From NCBI RefSeq assembly GCF_014023275.1, contig NZ_CP054698.1, positions 496,001 through 560,000 on the forward strand: a stretch of DNA of 64,000 bases. Direction: 5' to 3'. Of this stretch, positions 43,506 to 52,911 are shown piece by piece. Positions within the stretch are counted from its first letter, which is position 1. Each line of letters starts with the position of its first letter. Below the pieces are notes generated by a model. It had not been told where the DNA came from. It saw only the letters and a program-made list of their open reading frames with translations, and did not search any database. The position numbers were made by a program, and so were the translations under genes. Source of the stretch: Nostoc edaphicum CCNP1411. Lineage in GTDB: Bacteria; Cyanobacteriota; Cyanobacteriia; Cyanobacteriales; Nostocaceae.

Positions 43506-45644
43506 CTACGGGCAACGGGGATGAATGCCTCCTTGAGTACAAATGTAGGCTAATTGCTTGGCATCTAAATTTTTAGCTTGAGAAAAATCAACACCTTGGA
43601 CTACGGCAGATACTGAGCCTAAATCTGGGGTTTGGACAAATTGATCTGCTGGATCTTGTTTGCTGGGGGCGAGAATTGCTCCCTTAAAATCTGCTCCGGT
43701 GACATTCGCCCCCCGTAAATCTGCAAGACTTAGGTCGGCATTTTGCAAGTTAACGTTTTCCATCTGGGCAGAACGCAAAACAGCACCAGCTAAACGAGTG
43801 GCGCTGAGGTTAGCATTGCTGAGATTAGCACGATCCAAATAGGCTCCTGATAAATCTGCCCCTTGCCAATCAGTGTTAGTTAAATTGGCAAAGGATAATT
43901 GTGTTCCTATAGCAGTGGCGCGACCTAAACGCGCGGCATACAGATTGGCTTCGTTCAATTTGGCGTCACCTAAATCAGCTCCAGTCAAGCTGGCTTTTTC
44001 CAAAACTGCGTTTCGCAGATCGGCTCCTACTAGTTGGGTGCTATTGAGTTTAGCGTCATATAGACGCGCATTGGATAAGTTAGCTCTATTGAGAGTGGCG
44101 CGGCTCAAGTCGGTACGGTTCATCAATACACGACTGAGGTTAGCATCAGTAAGATTGGCTTGCTGCAACTGAGCTTGGCTTAAATCAGCCATCACATCGT
44201 CGTAAGTATCCCAGCGTCCATCCTCACCCGCACTCCGGAAGCGGCTACCCTTAAAGCTGGCTTGGTTAAGATTTGCAGATTTAAACTTAACTCCTGATAA
44301 ATCAAGGCTGTCTAGTACCAAGTTGAAGAAGGAACTTCCAGGAGTACCGCTTTGACCTAATTGGGTGCTACTAAGGTCAACGCCCTCGATTTTCCCGCTG
44401 TAAACAGAGAGAATCTTGTTGATCGTCCGCTGGTTTCTTTGCAGCCGCCCTTGCCGCAATTCCCGCTCTTTGGTTGCAGTGCTACCCACAGATTCCAGTT
44501 CGCTAACCAAAAACTGATTCTTATTTTTTAATTCAGGGATGGCTTGAGGCCCGACAGTTGTCAAAGCTTGTTGAATCGTATCCAGAAGACTAGAGTTGGT
44601 TTCACTAACTAATAAATCTGCCAGAAATTTAATGGATTGTGGGTCATTAAGACCACCCATAGCTAGAATTGCACTTTGGCGTTGCTCATTAGTCGCCCCA
44701 GAGTTGGGAGTCAATTGTTTGACAAGTTCGAGGAACTGTTGGCTATTAATTTGCTTGGTTGTTCGCTGGGATTGTTGAATTTGGATATAAACTTGAGTGC
44801 CAATTAAAGTTGCCAACACAGCAGTCATACTCGTCAGCCCTACCCCAAACAAAGTTAGATTGGGATTTTGTTGTATCCGCCGCCACAGATTAGGCGAATG
44901 GTTGGTTTGGGTTTCCGCTAATTCTTCATTTCCCTCCTGCCATTCTTCTGCTTCATCATTACCGCTGACAGATTGAGCTTGTCTGTTGCTAGCTAAGAGT
45001 ACATCTATTGTATGAGTGCCTGCGAGTTGATCGTGCAATGCGCGACGCCCCCGACGTGACGGTAAGCCTATCCCTTCACCCACAATCATCAACAAAGACA
45101 AAAATGTGAATAATCCTAAATTCGGAAAAGCAAAGCTGTAGCGCCACAGCAGATAGGCGATGGAAATGGGTACAGTCCAACGCCCAACTCCTTCTCTAAT
45201 CACCACTGCGCCCAAACCAGGTGGCTTTCCTTGCTCGTTGACAACCCGCACTTTTAACCAACGTTTAGGGATTGTGCTACCAGTCTTAGCTAGTAAATAC
45301 AATTGCCACCATGAGAGAGTTACAGGTGCTAACAGGGCGATTGTCCACAAAATATTAGTTGGCCATGCGACGTTACGGATGCCATAGCTCACAGGCAAAG
45401 CTAAGGGTCTAGCGATCGCTCTTTCCGTGACTACCAGCACGGGGTTAAGCGGTACTCGGTTCAGATCGCTTCTAGAATTGGCATAGACACCAATGCCGAA
45501 GGGAATCAACCCACTAGTAACCACTAGTGTGATTTCAGCCGCCCAAGCAGCAAAACGCCTGCTTGCTAGCAACAGCGAATTGGCTCTTTCCGGTTCTTTT
45601 GACTGACCAGATTGATTACTTCTCCTGACAATTGGTGAGGTCAT
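43506..45644 (-). CDS. RDD-domain membrane protein with pentapeptide repeats
   Basis: The product is 712 aa from ATG 45644, with AAAGGA about 10 bases upstream; the frame extends to 45689. The N-terminal RDD domain (about 25-215) has four hydrophobic helices and the motif SRRGRRALHDQLAGT. A further helix lies near 270, then a helical region with short HEAT-like units (QSAILAMGGLNDPQSIKFLADLL). A long pentapeptide-repeat domain (about 420-680; ANLSNARLYDAKL, ADLRNAVLEKASLTGADL) forms a quadrilateral beta helix. Probably a membrane-anchored scaffold; function unknown. Confidence 0.86.
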   Translation of the reverse strand: MTSPIVRRSNQSGQSKEPERANSLLLASRRFAAWAAEITLVVTSGLIPFGIGVYANSRSDLNRVPLNPVLVVTERAIARPLALPVSYGIRNVAWPTNILWTIALLAPVTLSWWQLYLLAKTGSTIPKRWLKVRVVNEQGKPPGLGAVVIREGVGRWTVPISIAYLLWRYSFAFPNLGLFTFLSLLMIVGEGIGLPSRRGRRALHDQLAGTHTIDVLLASNRQAQSVSGNDEAEEWQEGNEELAETQTNHSPNLWRRIQQNPNLTLFGVGLTSMTAVLATLIGTQVYIQIQQSQRTTKQINSQQFLELVKQLTPNSGATNEQRQSAILAMGGLNDPQSIKFLADLLVSETNSSLLDTIQQALTTVGPQAIPELKNKNQFLVSELESVGSTATKERELRQGRLQRNQRTINKILSVYSGKIEGVDLSSTQLGQSGTPGSSFFNLVLDSLDLSGVKFKSANLNQASFKGSRFRSAGEDGRWDTYDDVMADLSQAQLQQANLTDANLSRVLMNRTDLSRATLNRANLSNARLYDAKLNSTQLVGADLRNAVLEKASLTGADLGDAKLNEANLYAARLGRATAIGTQLSFANLTNTDWQGADLSGAYLDRANLSNANLSATRLAGAVLRSAQMENVNLQNADLSLADLRGANVTGADFKGAILAPSKQDPADQFVQTPDLGSVSAVVQGVDFSQAKNLDAKQLAYICTQGGIHPRCP

Positions 45645-45826
45645 CGCATAATTTCCTTTGATATTATTTCTACGCCGTTCTCGGCACAATTAAAATAGAC
45701 TAAGCTGATCAGCAAAAAGAAAAGCATATTGAAATAGACTTTAGAAGTCATAAGTCAGGAACCCTTTGTATTCTGGCTCCTGACTTTCATAACTCCGAGC
45801 AGAGTGCAAAGTAAATGCATGTCAAC

Positions 45827-46171
45827 TTATTGCTTACGTTGAAAGCTACCAGACACAAAAAATTTGTATCCAACATACACTAACACTGCCAAAAGTGCCA
45901 GACTGATTACAGATGCAACTAGTTTAAACACTGCTTGCAGCATCGCCAAGCTCACTAGCACCGTTACACCCGAAACTACCAGCTTTTTTGTTCCAGATAA
46001 GCTGTTGAACCAAATCTGAAATCGCTCTAGTTGCAAGTTCAAGTTAGCAAAAACAGACTGAGGCGTTTGTTTTTGTTCTTGTGGTTCGGAAACCACCCCA
46101 GGTGGGGAATTAATTTCTGCCTCTAGCTTATCGAGGCGACGCTGTAAGTCTTCTTCTGGTTGAGGATTCAT
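45827..46171 (-). CDS. Hypothetical membrane protein with coiled-coil N-terminus
   Basis: The product is 114 aa from ATG 46171. An acidic helical N-terminus (EEDLQRRLDKLEAEIN) is followed by a Pro/Gln linker and two hydrophobic helices (KLVVSGVTVLVSLAMLQAVF and VISLALLAVLVYVGYKFFVSG). Membrane-anchored; no family recognised. Confidence 0.7.
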   Translation of the reverse strand: MNPQPEEDLQRRLDKLEAEINSPPGVVSEPQEQKQTPQSVFANLNLQLERFQIWFNSLSGTKKLVVSGVTVLVSLAMLQAVFKLVASVISLALLAVLVYVGYKFFVSGSFQRKQ

Positions 46172-46336
46172 CAATTTTTTCTACCTCAGTTAGCACACTT
46201 ATTCAACAGACCAGCCAAATTATATTTTTGGTGGTTGTCTTAGTGATTTTAGCTAATGTCTGTGCCTGTAAGACCTGTCTGCACAGGGAAAAATTATGTT
46301 TTTTTATTGTTGCCTTTCAGACATCAATATTTGTCA

Positions 46337-46425
46337 GGGCTTATGCAAACAATAGCTAAAACCCTTTTTTCAGGTAGGGGCAATTGATGAATTTTCCCCT
46401 ACAGCATGTAGTTTTGCGTAAGCCC
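46337..46425. repeat. Palindromic element, family E
   Basis: Terminal inverted repeats GGGCTTATGCAAA (46337-46349) and TTTGCGTAAGCCC (46413-46425), one mismatch, around an inner pair based on AGGGGCAATT/AATTTTCCCCT. A separate imperfect palindrome TGTAGAGACGTTGC follows at 46435-46465. No gene lies in 46175-46612. Confidence 0.6.
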
Positions 46426-46612
46426 AATTTCTGATGTAGAGACGTTGCAATGCAAAGTCTCTACACACATCCATCAAATCTTCACAAACAATCCTTAACT
46501 GAATGGTATTACTTTATACGGCAGATTTTGGAACTAAGACGGCTTGCCGTCGTCTATTAAATCAGACCATATAACAATATTGCTCTAAAAAAAATCTGGA
46601 GCATTAATTAAA

Positions 46613-47044
46613 ATGAAGACGCTTAGGCTACTTGCAATTGTTCCCACAGCTTTGGCGATGAGTTTGGTTTTCACTGAGGCTAATTTGGCACAAACACCAA
46701 CAATCCAAATTAATCGGAATCTCCAACCAGATCCACTGATTTTGAACGGAAAGTCTGGGGGAACTGTGAAAAGCAATTGTGGCAATATTACCACTGAACC
46801 TAATCAAGTGATCCAGGTTACGGAGTCACTACCTTATTTGCGATTAACAGTAGAGAGTCAAGGGAAACCAACGCTATTGATCGACGGGCCTGGAGGGCGC
46901 TTTTGTGTACTAGCAGATAGTTACTCTGGAGGTAAGTCAGAACTTTCTGGTTACTGGCAGGCAGGAAAATACTCGCTGTACGTGGGCGAACTATCACAAC
47001 AAGAGTATAACTACACCCTCTCAATCTCGCAAAAAAATAAATAG
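46613..47044 (+). CDS. Secreted hypothetical protein
   Basis: A 143-aa protein with a signal peptide (MKTLRLLAIVPTALAMSLVFTEANLAQ) and a beta-rich domain of about 115 residues (VKSNCGNITTEPNQVIQVTESLPYLRLTVES ... YSLYVGELSQQEYNYTLSIS). Two Cys (SNCGN and RFCVL) could form a disulfide. It resembles the small bacterial pre-peptidase-like beta-sandwich domains (inference). Convergent with the gene at 47087, with an STRR patch between them. Confidence 0.72.
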   Translation: MKTLRLLAIVPTALAMSLVFTEANLAQTPTIQINRNLQPDPLILNGKSGGTVKSNCGNITTEPNQVIQVTESLPYLRLTVESQGKPTLLIDGPGGRFCVLADSYSGGKSELSGYWQAGKYSLYVGELSQQEYNYTLSISQKNK

Positions 47045-47086
47045 TCATTAGTCATTTGGACTTCGCTAATGACTAATGACCGATGA

Positions 47087-47458
47087 CTAATCTTCCAGCG
47101 ATTTGGCTGGAACTTCCACAGCAGTGACATCAATTGTGCCTTCTGGTGTGAAGCGCTGAAAATGACTATCTTGTACTAACAGTGACTCTCCACAGTTAGG
47201 ACACTGCAACTGACTGTTGTTTAAACCTGTAAATTCATATCCACAGACGGGACACTGATCGGCAACCAAGTTGCGTTGCAGCCACCAACGAAAGCCAAAA
47301 AAAGCCACAATGGGTGCCAAAAACAGCAACCCGACAATAATTAGTAACGAATTGACCAACCAACCCAAGCCCAGTGATGCCAGCAACCAAATAACTGCCA
47401 GCAGGGTGAGCCAAGGTCGGAGATTTAAAAGGTTCAATTGAAATGACTTAAAGCTCAT
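47087..47458 (-). CDS. Zinc-ribbon membrane protein
   Basis: A 123-aa protein with two N-terminal hydrophobic helices (PWLTLLAVIWLLASLGLGWLV and IIVGLLFLAPIVAFFGF), then a zinc ribbon CPVCGYEFTGLNNSQLQCPNCGE and a short acidic tail. The stop codon lies in an STRR patch (47044-47092). Function unknown. Confidence 0.75.
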   Translation of the reverse strand: MSFKSFQLNLLNLRPWLTLLAVIWLLASLGLGWLVNSLLIIVGLLFLAPIVAFFGFRWWLQRNLVADQCPVCGYEFTGLNNSQLQCPNCGESLLVQDSHFQRFTPEGTIDVTAVEVPAKSLED

Positions 47459-47502
47459 TTTTTAAATGTCGTCCTGCTCTCCTTCTAGGATAGCGATTTT
47501 AG

Positions 47503-48690
47503 TCATTTGTTATTGGGACTCAAAACTGAGGATATAAGCATTTTTTGCAAGTGCTGTTGGAAGGCATCTATGCCAAACAGAGCGATCGCTTGTTCTCGCA
47601 GCCACTTTCCATCACATCGCTGGTCATCCCCTTGAAGCATTTCTATACAAGCCGCTGCTACAGCATCAGGACTGCGGTGTGGTACTCGCCATCCCAGTTT
47701 ACCATCCTGCAAGGGGTCAGCGGAACCATCGTCGTCACCAGATAATACAGGTACTCCACAAGCCATTGCTTCCAGATAAACAATGCCAAAGCCTTCTTGC
47801 GAAGGCATAATATAGGCATCAGCAAGGCGGTAATGTTCCATTAATTCTTCTGTAGCAACGAAACCAGCAAATACGACGCGATCGCTCACACCTAAATCTT
47901 GTGCTAGCTGCGCCAATCGCGGTTGGTCATCACCGCGACCAATTACCAAATATTTGACTTCTGGAAAAACCTGAGCGATTTGTGGTAATGCCCGAATGGT
48001 GACATCTACACCCTTGTAAATATCCCCTGACCATAACCGCGCTACTGTCATCAACACCTTAGCACCAGTAAAGCCATACTTCTGGAGTAATTCTGGCTGC
48101 TTGGAACCAGGTGTAAATTTATCTCCATCAATTGCACAAGGCATCATTTGTACCATTTTGGGGTTTAGACTATTCGCAACACAAGCGCGATCGCGGCTGT
48201 AGCGACTAATTGTCCAAATTCCAATTGCTGATATCAAGGCGCGGCGTTCTTGATTTTTCAGCGGTTCCCAGACTTCCTTACCATAAGTTAACACAGTGTA
48301 AGGAATGCCTAAAGGCTGGCAAAGAGTTTGTACTAGTACTGCTAAGTTAATATGACCGCAGAACACTTGCTGGGGACGGCTTTGCAACAGACATTTAAGT
48401 AAAGCCGCTGCCATTTGCAGTCTCCCCAAATAGGGAGACTGATTTTTAAAGTAATGAAATTTTAAGTTCTCGTCTTCAAACACATTTAAGCTATCAGGAC
48501 TATCTCTTAGCAAAAAGACTTCTGCCTTGTAGTCTTGGCTCAATCCCAGATAAGCACGAAAAATATCTTTTATATATGATTGAATACCACCTTCGTGAGC
48601 AAAAATTTCTAAGAACACGAAGACATGGTTAGTTTTTTTGTTAACTTTATGACCTAACTTGAGGTTTTCTGCCACTGTAGTGATGTGCAT
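47503..48690 (-). CDS. Glycosyltransferase family 4
   Basis: A 395-aa GT-B enzyme. N-terminal acceptor domain includes EIFAHEGGIQSYIKDIFRAY. The C-terminal nucleotide-sugar domain has LMTVARLWSGDIYKGVDVTIRALPQI, YLVIGRGDDQPRL and the EGFGIVYLEAMACGVPVLSGDDDGSADPL motif. The start is 10 bases after the GDP-mannose dehydratase gene stop, so both are one operon for a cell-surface or envelope glycan. The exact sugar is not evident. Confidence 0.88.
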   Translation of the reverse strand: MHITTVAENLKLGHKVNKKTNHVFVFLEIFAHEGGIQSYIKDIFRAYLGLSQDYKAEVFLLRDSPDSLNVFEDENLKFHYFKNQSPYLGRLQMAAALLKCLLQSRPQQVFCGHINLAVLVQTLCQPLGIPYTVLTYGKEVWEPLKNQERRALISAIGIWTISRYSRDRACVANSLNPKMVQMMPCAIDGDKFTPGSKQPELLQKYGFTGAKVLMTVARLWSGDIYKGVDVTIRALPQIAQVFPEVKYLVIGRGDDQPRLAQLAQDLGVSDRVVFAGFVATEELMEHYRLADAYIMPSQEGFGIVYLEAMACGVPVLSGDDDGSADPLQDGKLGWRVPHRSPDAVAAACIEMLQGDDQRCDGKWLREQAIALFGIDAFQQHLQKMLISSVLSPNNK

Positions 48691-48700
48691 ATTAGATCAT

Positions 48701-49690
48701 TTAAACTCGCGGTAAGGGTGCGATTGCACCACTCTGTAAGCGCTCCAAATCTGTTTTGACCATTTTTTCTAAAAGTTCCTCAAAGCTCACTTGGGGTTCC
48801 CAGCCGAGGTTTCTTTTCGCTTTACTGGGGTTAGCTACTAGTTGAAAATGCTCATCTTGCCGCAATAAACTAGTATTTAGGACTACATGGTGTGTCCAAT
48901 CCAAGCCGACAGACTCAAAAGCTGTGGCAACTAAATCTCTAACACTATGCAGTTTACCTGTACCAATCACATATTCTTCGGGTTCGTCAACTTGCAACAT
49001 CAGCCACATCGCTTCTACGTAATCTCCCGCAAACCCCCAATCGCGTTTGGCATCTAGATTACCCATTTCTAAGGTGTCCGTTAAACCCAATTTTATCGAC
49101 GCGACTGCTAAAGAAACTTTTCGTGTGACAAACTGAGGTGCACGTAGAGGAGACTCGTGATTATATAAAATTCCGCTACAGGCAAATAGTCCATAGCGCT
49201 GTCTGTGATGCACCATCGTCCAGTGAGCGTGCATCTTAGCCGCAGCATAAGGATTTTTAGGACGGAAAGGAGTTTCCTCATCTTGAGGCGAGAGGAATAC
49301 ATCGCCAAACATTTCTGAACTGCTGGCTTGATAAAATCTGGTAGACAAACCAACTTTTCGTACTGCTTCTAAGAGTCTAGTAGCTGTACCAGTTATCAAG
49401 TCTAGGGTTCCCAACGGATCGTTCCAGGAGTCGGGGACAAAACTGGGAGCCGCTAGATTGTAAATTTCTTGGGGACGTAGTTGTTCAACTGCGGTCAATA
49501 GCGCCGCACTATCCCTCAAGTCAACCGTAAAAATTTCTACCTGATTTGCCAGTGTGCCCAGTTTTGTCAAATTCGGTTGTCGATGTGGAGGCACTAATCC
49601 TACAACACGATAACCACGGTTGAGAAGCAAATGGCTGAGATAGTAGCCATCTTGACCAGTAATTCCTGTAATTAGGGCTGTCTTAGTCAT
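48701..49690 (-). CDS. gmd: GDP-mannose 4,6-dehydratase
   Basis: A 329-aa SDR-family enzyme converting GDP-mannose to GDP-4-keto-6-deoxymannose, the step before GDP-fucose, rhamnose or related sugars. The NAD(P) site is ALITGITGQDGYYLSHLLLNRG; the catalytic triad is in FYQASSSEMFGD and NPYAAAKMHAHW (Tyr-x3-Lys). The C-terminal region NLGWEPQVSFEELLEKMVKTDLE is typical. Slightly shorter than many Gmd (about 340-370). First gene of the operon with the glycosyltransferase. Confidence 0.88.
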   Translation of the reverse strand: MTKTALITGITGQDGYYLSHLLLNRGYRVVGLVPPHRQPNLTKLGTLANQVEIFTVDLRDSAALLTAVEQLRPQEIYNLAAPSFVPDSWNDPLGTLDLITGTATRLLEAVRKVGLSTRFYQASSSEMFGDVFLSPQDEETPFRPKNPYAAAKMHAHWTMVHHRQRYGLFACSGILYNHESPLRAPQFVTRKVSLAVASIKLGLTDTLEMGNLDAKRDWGFAGDYVEAMWLMLQVDEPEEYVIGTGKLHSVRDLVATAFESVGLDWTHHVVLNTSLLRQDEHFQLVANPSKAKRNLGWEPQVSFEELLEKMVKTDLERLQSGAIAPLPRV

Positions 49691-50232
49691 ATTTTCTCCC
49701 CTGCTCTCTCTATCTCTTTAAGCACAAAATGGCATTTGTTGGAGAACAAAAAATAAGGCTCTCAACACTGCTGACAAATGTTAACAAGTGAGCTAGTGTA
49801 ACTCGAATGCTATCTTTACTGTATTCACTAATTTTTTTTATACAAAAATATTCTTTGAAATTTTACAAAAAAATCATAATTACTAAGCAATTTCACGTAA
49901 AAAATACATTACTCCAATTCAAATAATTTTGAAAAAGGAGTATACTTTTATCAATCAAATAACTTTACATTTGAGCAAAGACTCCTTATGATGGTGCTTT
50001 TTAAAGTGAGTGGCTGAAATTTAGCAGCGGCGACCACAGGAGATTTTTTTGTCTTGCTGTTAAGTATAACCAAGCGAGCAAGAGCGTCTGTCTACGACAC
50101 GCTGCGCGAACCTAGAGAAGACAAGTCCTCGCACTCCGTCGGTACTCTCTCCCTACGCCCCGCCTCCGCTCAAAAGCCAAAATTGGCATCAGAAGTATTC
50201 TTAACCTTCCTTTACCCTTGACTACTTCACTT
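49691..50232. other. Gene-free region, 542 bp
   Basis: No protein gene seen. The left 300 bp are AT-rich and should contain the gmd promoter. A GC-rich patch at about 50075-50170 (around CTGTCTACGACACGCTGCGCG) looks like a dispersed cyanobacterial repeat rather than coding. Confidence 0.4.
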
Positions 50233-50676
50233 TTACTTTTGTGCTTCTACAGAGTATTTGACGATGAGCAGGCAATTTCTACCATCTGTACCGCGTTCGT
50301 ATACAACACGGTCTGCCAACCGCCGGAGGAGAAACCATCCATACCCGCCTACTTGTAGAGTACCTGGGGCTGGCTCTGCGATCGCATCAGGATTGAAAGG
50401 TTTTCCATAATCCCAAATTCTAATCTCTAGTCGGTCAATCCACAAATAAACATTAATCTCAATAGTTGTTTCCGGCGGTAAAGCATGATGAGCGTGACGA
50501 ACAGCGTTGGTAAAGCCTTCTGCTAATGCTAAATTAAGGCGATCAAGTTGGGTTTTTGACCAGCCAAGTTGAGACAAATGTTGCAGACAAAATTGCTCAA
50601 ACCATTCTTGCACCTGGTTTAGGAGCCTGAGTTCGCTCTTAACCGTCAGATGGTCTTGCTGCACTATAGTAAGCAT
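50233..50676 (-). CDS. Anti-sigma-factor-type ATP-binding protein (RsbW-like GHKL fold)
   Basis: The product is 147 aa from ATG 50676; the frame is open to 50835, but the upstream residues look non-coding. GHKL motifs: N box LNLALAEGFTNAVRHAHH, G1 IRIWDYGKPFNP and G2 GGYGWFLLRRLADRV. Proteins of this family phosphorylate or bind anti-anti-sigma partners to control sigma-factor activity; no partner gene is adjacent. Cytosolic. Confidence 0.84.
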   Translation of the reverse strand: MLTIVQQDHLTVKSELRLLNQVQEWFEQFCLQHLSQLGWSKTQLDRLNLALAEGFTNAVRHAHHALPPETTIEINVYLWIDRLEIRIWDYGKPFNPDAIAEPAPGTLQVGGYGWFLLRRLADRVVYERGTDGRNCLLIVKYSVEAQK

Positions 50677-51034
50677 TAACTGTGACTTGAATATAAGTAA
50701 ACCCAAGTTGCTAGTTATTAAATTTTGCGCTACTCGCAAAATTTCTCTGACATAAAAAAATCTAAATTTACATATTCTGCGTACCAAAATACAAAACATG
50801 AACGATTTTGGCATTCGGAGGGTTGTAACTAGCAACTTACGTTAAGTAAGTAAAAAATGTTTGTATTTGTTGATTTTTGGTGATTTGAGATTCTGGAATA
50901 GTTTTTCCATCCAAAACTTCAAAATCCCAGATGCAATCTGAACTATTGAAGAAGGTAGAAGACAGGAGGCAGGTGGGAGGAAGGAATTTATCTCTTGCTT
51001 TCAACACACAGTCTTCCTGCTTCTCTTGTTAAAA

Positions 51035-51098
51035 TTGACGCCTGTTAATTGTTTTCAAAAGCACATCTGCATCTGCTCTTGAAACTCACAGGCGTCAA
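51035..51098 (-). terminator. Terminator of the petB-petD operon
   Basis: Arms TTGACGCCTGT (51035-51045) and ACAGGCGTCAA (51088-51098) are perfect, with inner pairing TTTTCAA/TTGAAA; on the minus strand it is followed by four T residues, 20 bases after the petD stop. Confidence 0.7.
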
Positions 51099-51118
51099 AG
51101 CACTTTGTGGTGACTAAT

Positions 51119-51601
51119 TTAGAATAGTCCCAAGGTCAAAGATTTATCCAATGGCAAAGCAGCACCAATACCCAGCCATACGGTTACAAGAGTACCAACA
51201 AGGAATACTGTGGTTGCAACTGGACGGCGGAAGGGGTTTTGGAACTTATTCACGTTCTCAATAAAGGGAACGAGGATTAGACCTACTGGTACGGAACCCA
51301 TTGCTAACACTCCTAAAAGTTTGTTAGGAAGCGATCGCAAAATCTGGAAGACTGGATACAAGTACCACTCTGGCAAAATTTCCAATGGTGTGGCGAAAGG
51401 ATTTGCTGGTTCACCAGTCATTGCGGGATCTAGCACAGCTAGAGCCACAATGGCAGCGAAGGAACCCATGATCACAATTGGAAAGACGTAAAGTAGATCA
51501 TTAGGCCAAGCGGGTTCACCATAGTAGTTGTGACCCATGCCTTTAGCGAGTTTGGCTCTTAACTGAGGATCGCTCAGGTCAGGTTTTTTTTGTGTTGACA
51601 T
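51119..51601 (-). CDS. petD: Cytochrome b6-f complex subunit IV
   Basis: A 160-aa thylakoid protein of normal length. It begins [41 protein letters not shown], carries [18 protein letters not shown] (the PEWY motif of the Qo site) and three transmembrane helices. With petB it forms the quinol-oxidising core linking photosystem II and I and respiration. It follows petB with a 256-bp spacer, the usual cyanobacterial arrangement. Confidence 0.97.
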   Translation of the reverse strand: MSTQKKPDLSDPQLRAKLAKGMGHNYYGEPAWPNDLLYVFPIVIMGSFAAIVALAVLDPAMTGEPANPFATPLEILPEWYLYPVFQILRSLPNKLLGVLAMGSVPVGLILVPFIENVNKFQNPFRRPVATTVFLVGTLVTVWLGIGAALPLDKSLTLGLF

Positions 51602-51857
51602 TTTGAAATGTGCTCTCCTGCTTAAGTTAAATTAAAGCATTTGTGAAAGCTATCAGCTACTAGGCAACCAGCAGGGGGCAAACAGTGTTTCTCTATCTAC
51701 AGTCAGCCGCCTGGAGGGCATCTACAGCTTTAAGCTTCAGATACAAGTGTTTGTTTTTTGTAACTTATGTGCAATTAATTTCTTGTGTTTCATAAGTTTA
51801 AAACAAACAACTTGATCTGAAAACTGATAAATGTTGCCTTTTGCTAATAGCTAAAGA

Positions 51858-52505
51858 TTACAAAGGACCGGAAATGCCTTGCTTGCGGATCATCAAGAAG
51901 TGAAACAGCATGAAGACTGCAATCAACCAAGGCAGTACAAAGGTGTGGGCGCTGTAGTAACGAGTTAGTGTTGCTTGACCAACACTCGAACCGCCGCGCA
52001 ACAGGTCAGAAATCAGAACACCAACCACGGGAATTGCTTCTGGTACGCCGCTAACGATTTTCACAGCCCAGTAGCCAACTTGATCCCAAGGTAGGGAGTA
52101 GCCGGTAACTCCAAAGGAAACTGTAATCACAGCCAGGATCACACCACTTATCCAGGTTAGTTCGCGGGGCTTTTTGAAACCACCAGTAAGATAAACCCGG
52201 AAGACGTGCAAAATCATCATCAACACCATCATGCTCGCAGACCAGCGATGGATGGAGCGAATTAGCCAACCGAAGTTGACTTCATTCATGATGTATTCTA
52301 CTGAGGAGAAAGCTTCAGTAACTGTTGGTCTGTAGTAGAACGTCATGGCAAATCCAGTGGCAAACTGGATCAGAAAGCAAACCAGGGTAATTCCACCCAG
52401 ACAGTAAAAGATATTGACGTGGGGAGGGACGTACTTGCTAGTGACATCTTCAGCGAGCGCCTGAATTTCTAGGCGTTCCTCAAACCAGTCGTAAACGTTG
52501 GCCAT
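51858..52505 (-). CDS. petB: Cytochrome b6
   Basis: A 215-aa thylakoid protein of normal length. It has four helices with bis-His haem ligands ([32 protein letters not shown] and [32 protein letters not shown]) and the Cys in FYCLGG that covalently binds the extra haem c'. First gene of the petB-petD operon. The upstream region is shared with the divergent ctpA. Confidence 0.97.
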   Translation of the reverse strand: MANVYDWFEERLEIQALAEDVTSKYVPPHVNIFYCLGGITLVCFLIQFATGFAMTFYYRPTVTEAFSSVEYIMNEVNFGWLIRSIHRWSASMMVLMMILHVFRVYLTGGFKKPRELTWISGVILAVITVSFGVTGYSLPWDQVGYWAVKIVSGVPEAIPVVGVLISDLLRGGSSVGQATLTRYYSAHTFVLPWLIAVFMLFHFLMIRKQGISGPL

Positions 52506-52911
52506 ACAATCTCAAGTTCCTAAAAGTCGGTTGCGGTTGATAAATCCCGAAGTTCTGAATCGGCAGAAGCCTTCGCTCAGACTTCTCTCCCAATTAGCAA
52601 TTTTGGGATTTTAGTAAAGGGGAGTTTTTTAGTTTGCTTGTCAGCTTTTAGCGTGCTAAGAGACTTCAGAAACTTTACACTCTGTAAAGATAGAATATAT
52701 TGCGATCTCTTTACGCCCCTACACACAAAATGGTGGACACAAAGTAGATTTTATCCTTTGGTGAGTGGATACGATGCATCAGTTGACTGAACAACTTGAT
52801 GAGAAAAATGCACCACTTCTATAAAAAAAGTAACATAATCGAGAGATAGATTTCATCAACAACAGGGGAAGTGAGCATTTCTAGCCAATTTGGGTTGAGG
52901 TGGAATTGATA
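52506..52911. promoter_or_regulatory. Divergent petB/ctpA promoter region
   Basis: A 406-bp spacer. It contains the interrupted palindrome CTTTACA-CTC-TGTAAAG (52673-52689), a plausible operator for a dimeric regulator, and an AT-rich tract. GAGGTGG lies just upstream of the ctpA start. Confidence 0.45.

Noticed and set aside
50075..50170. GC-rich patch as an RNA gene
   Set aside because: It shows no tRNA cloverleaf or known RNA motif and looks like a dispersed repeat.
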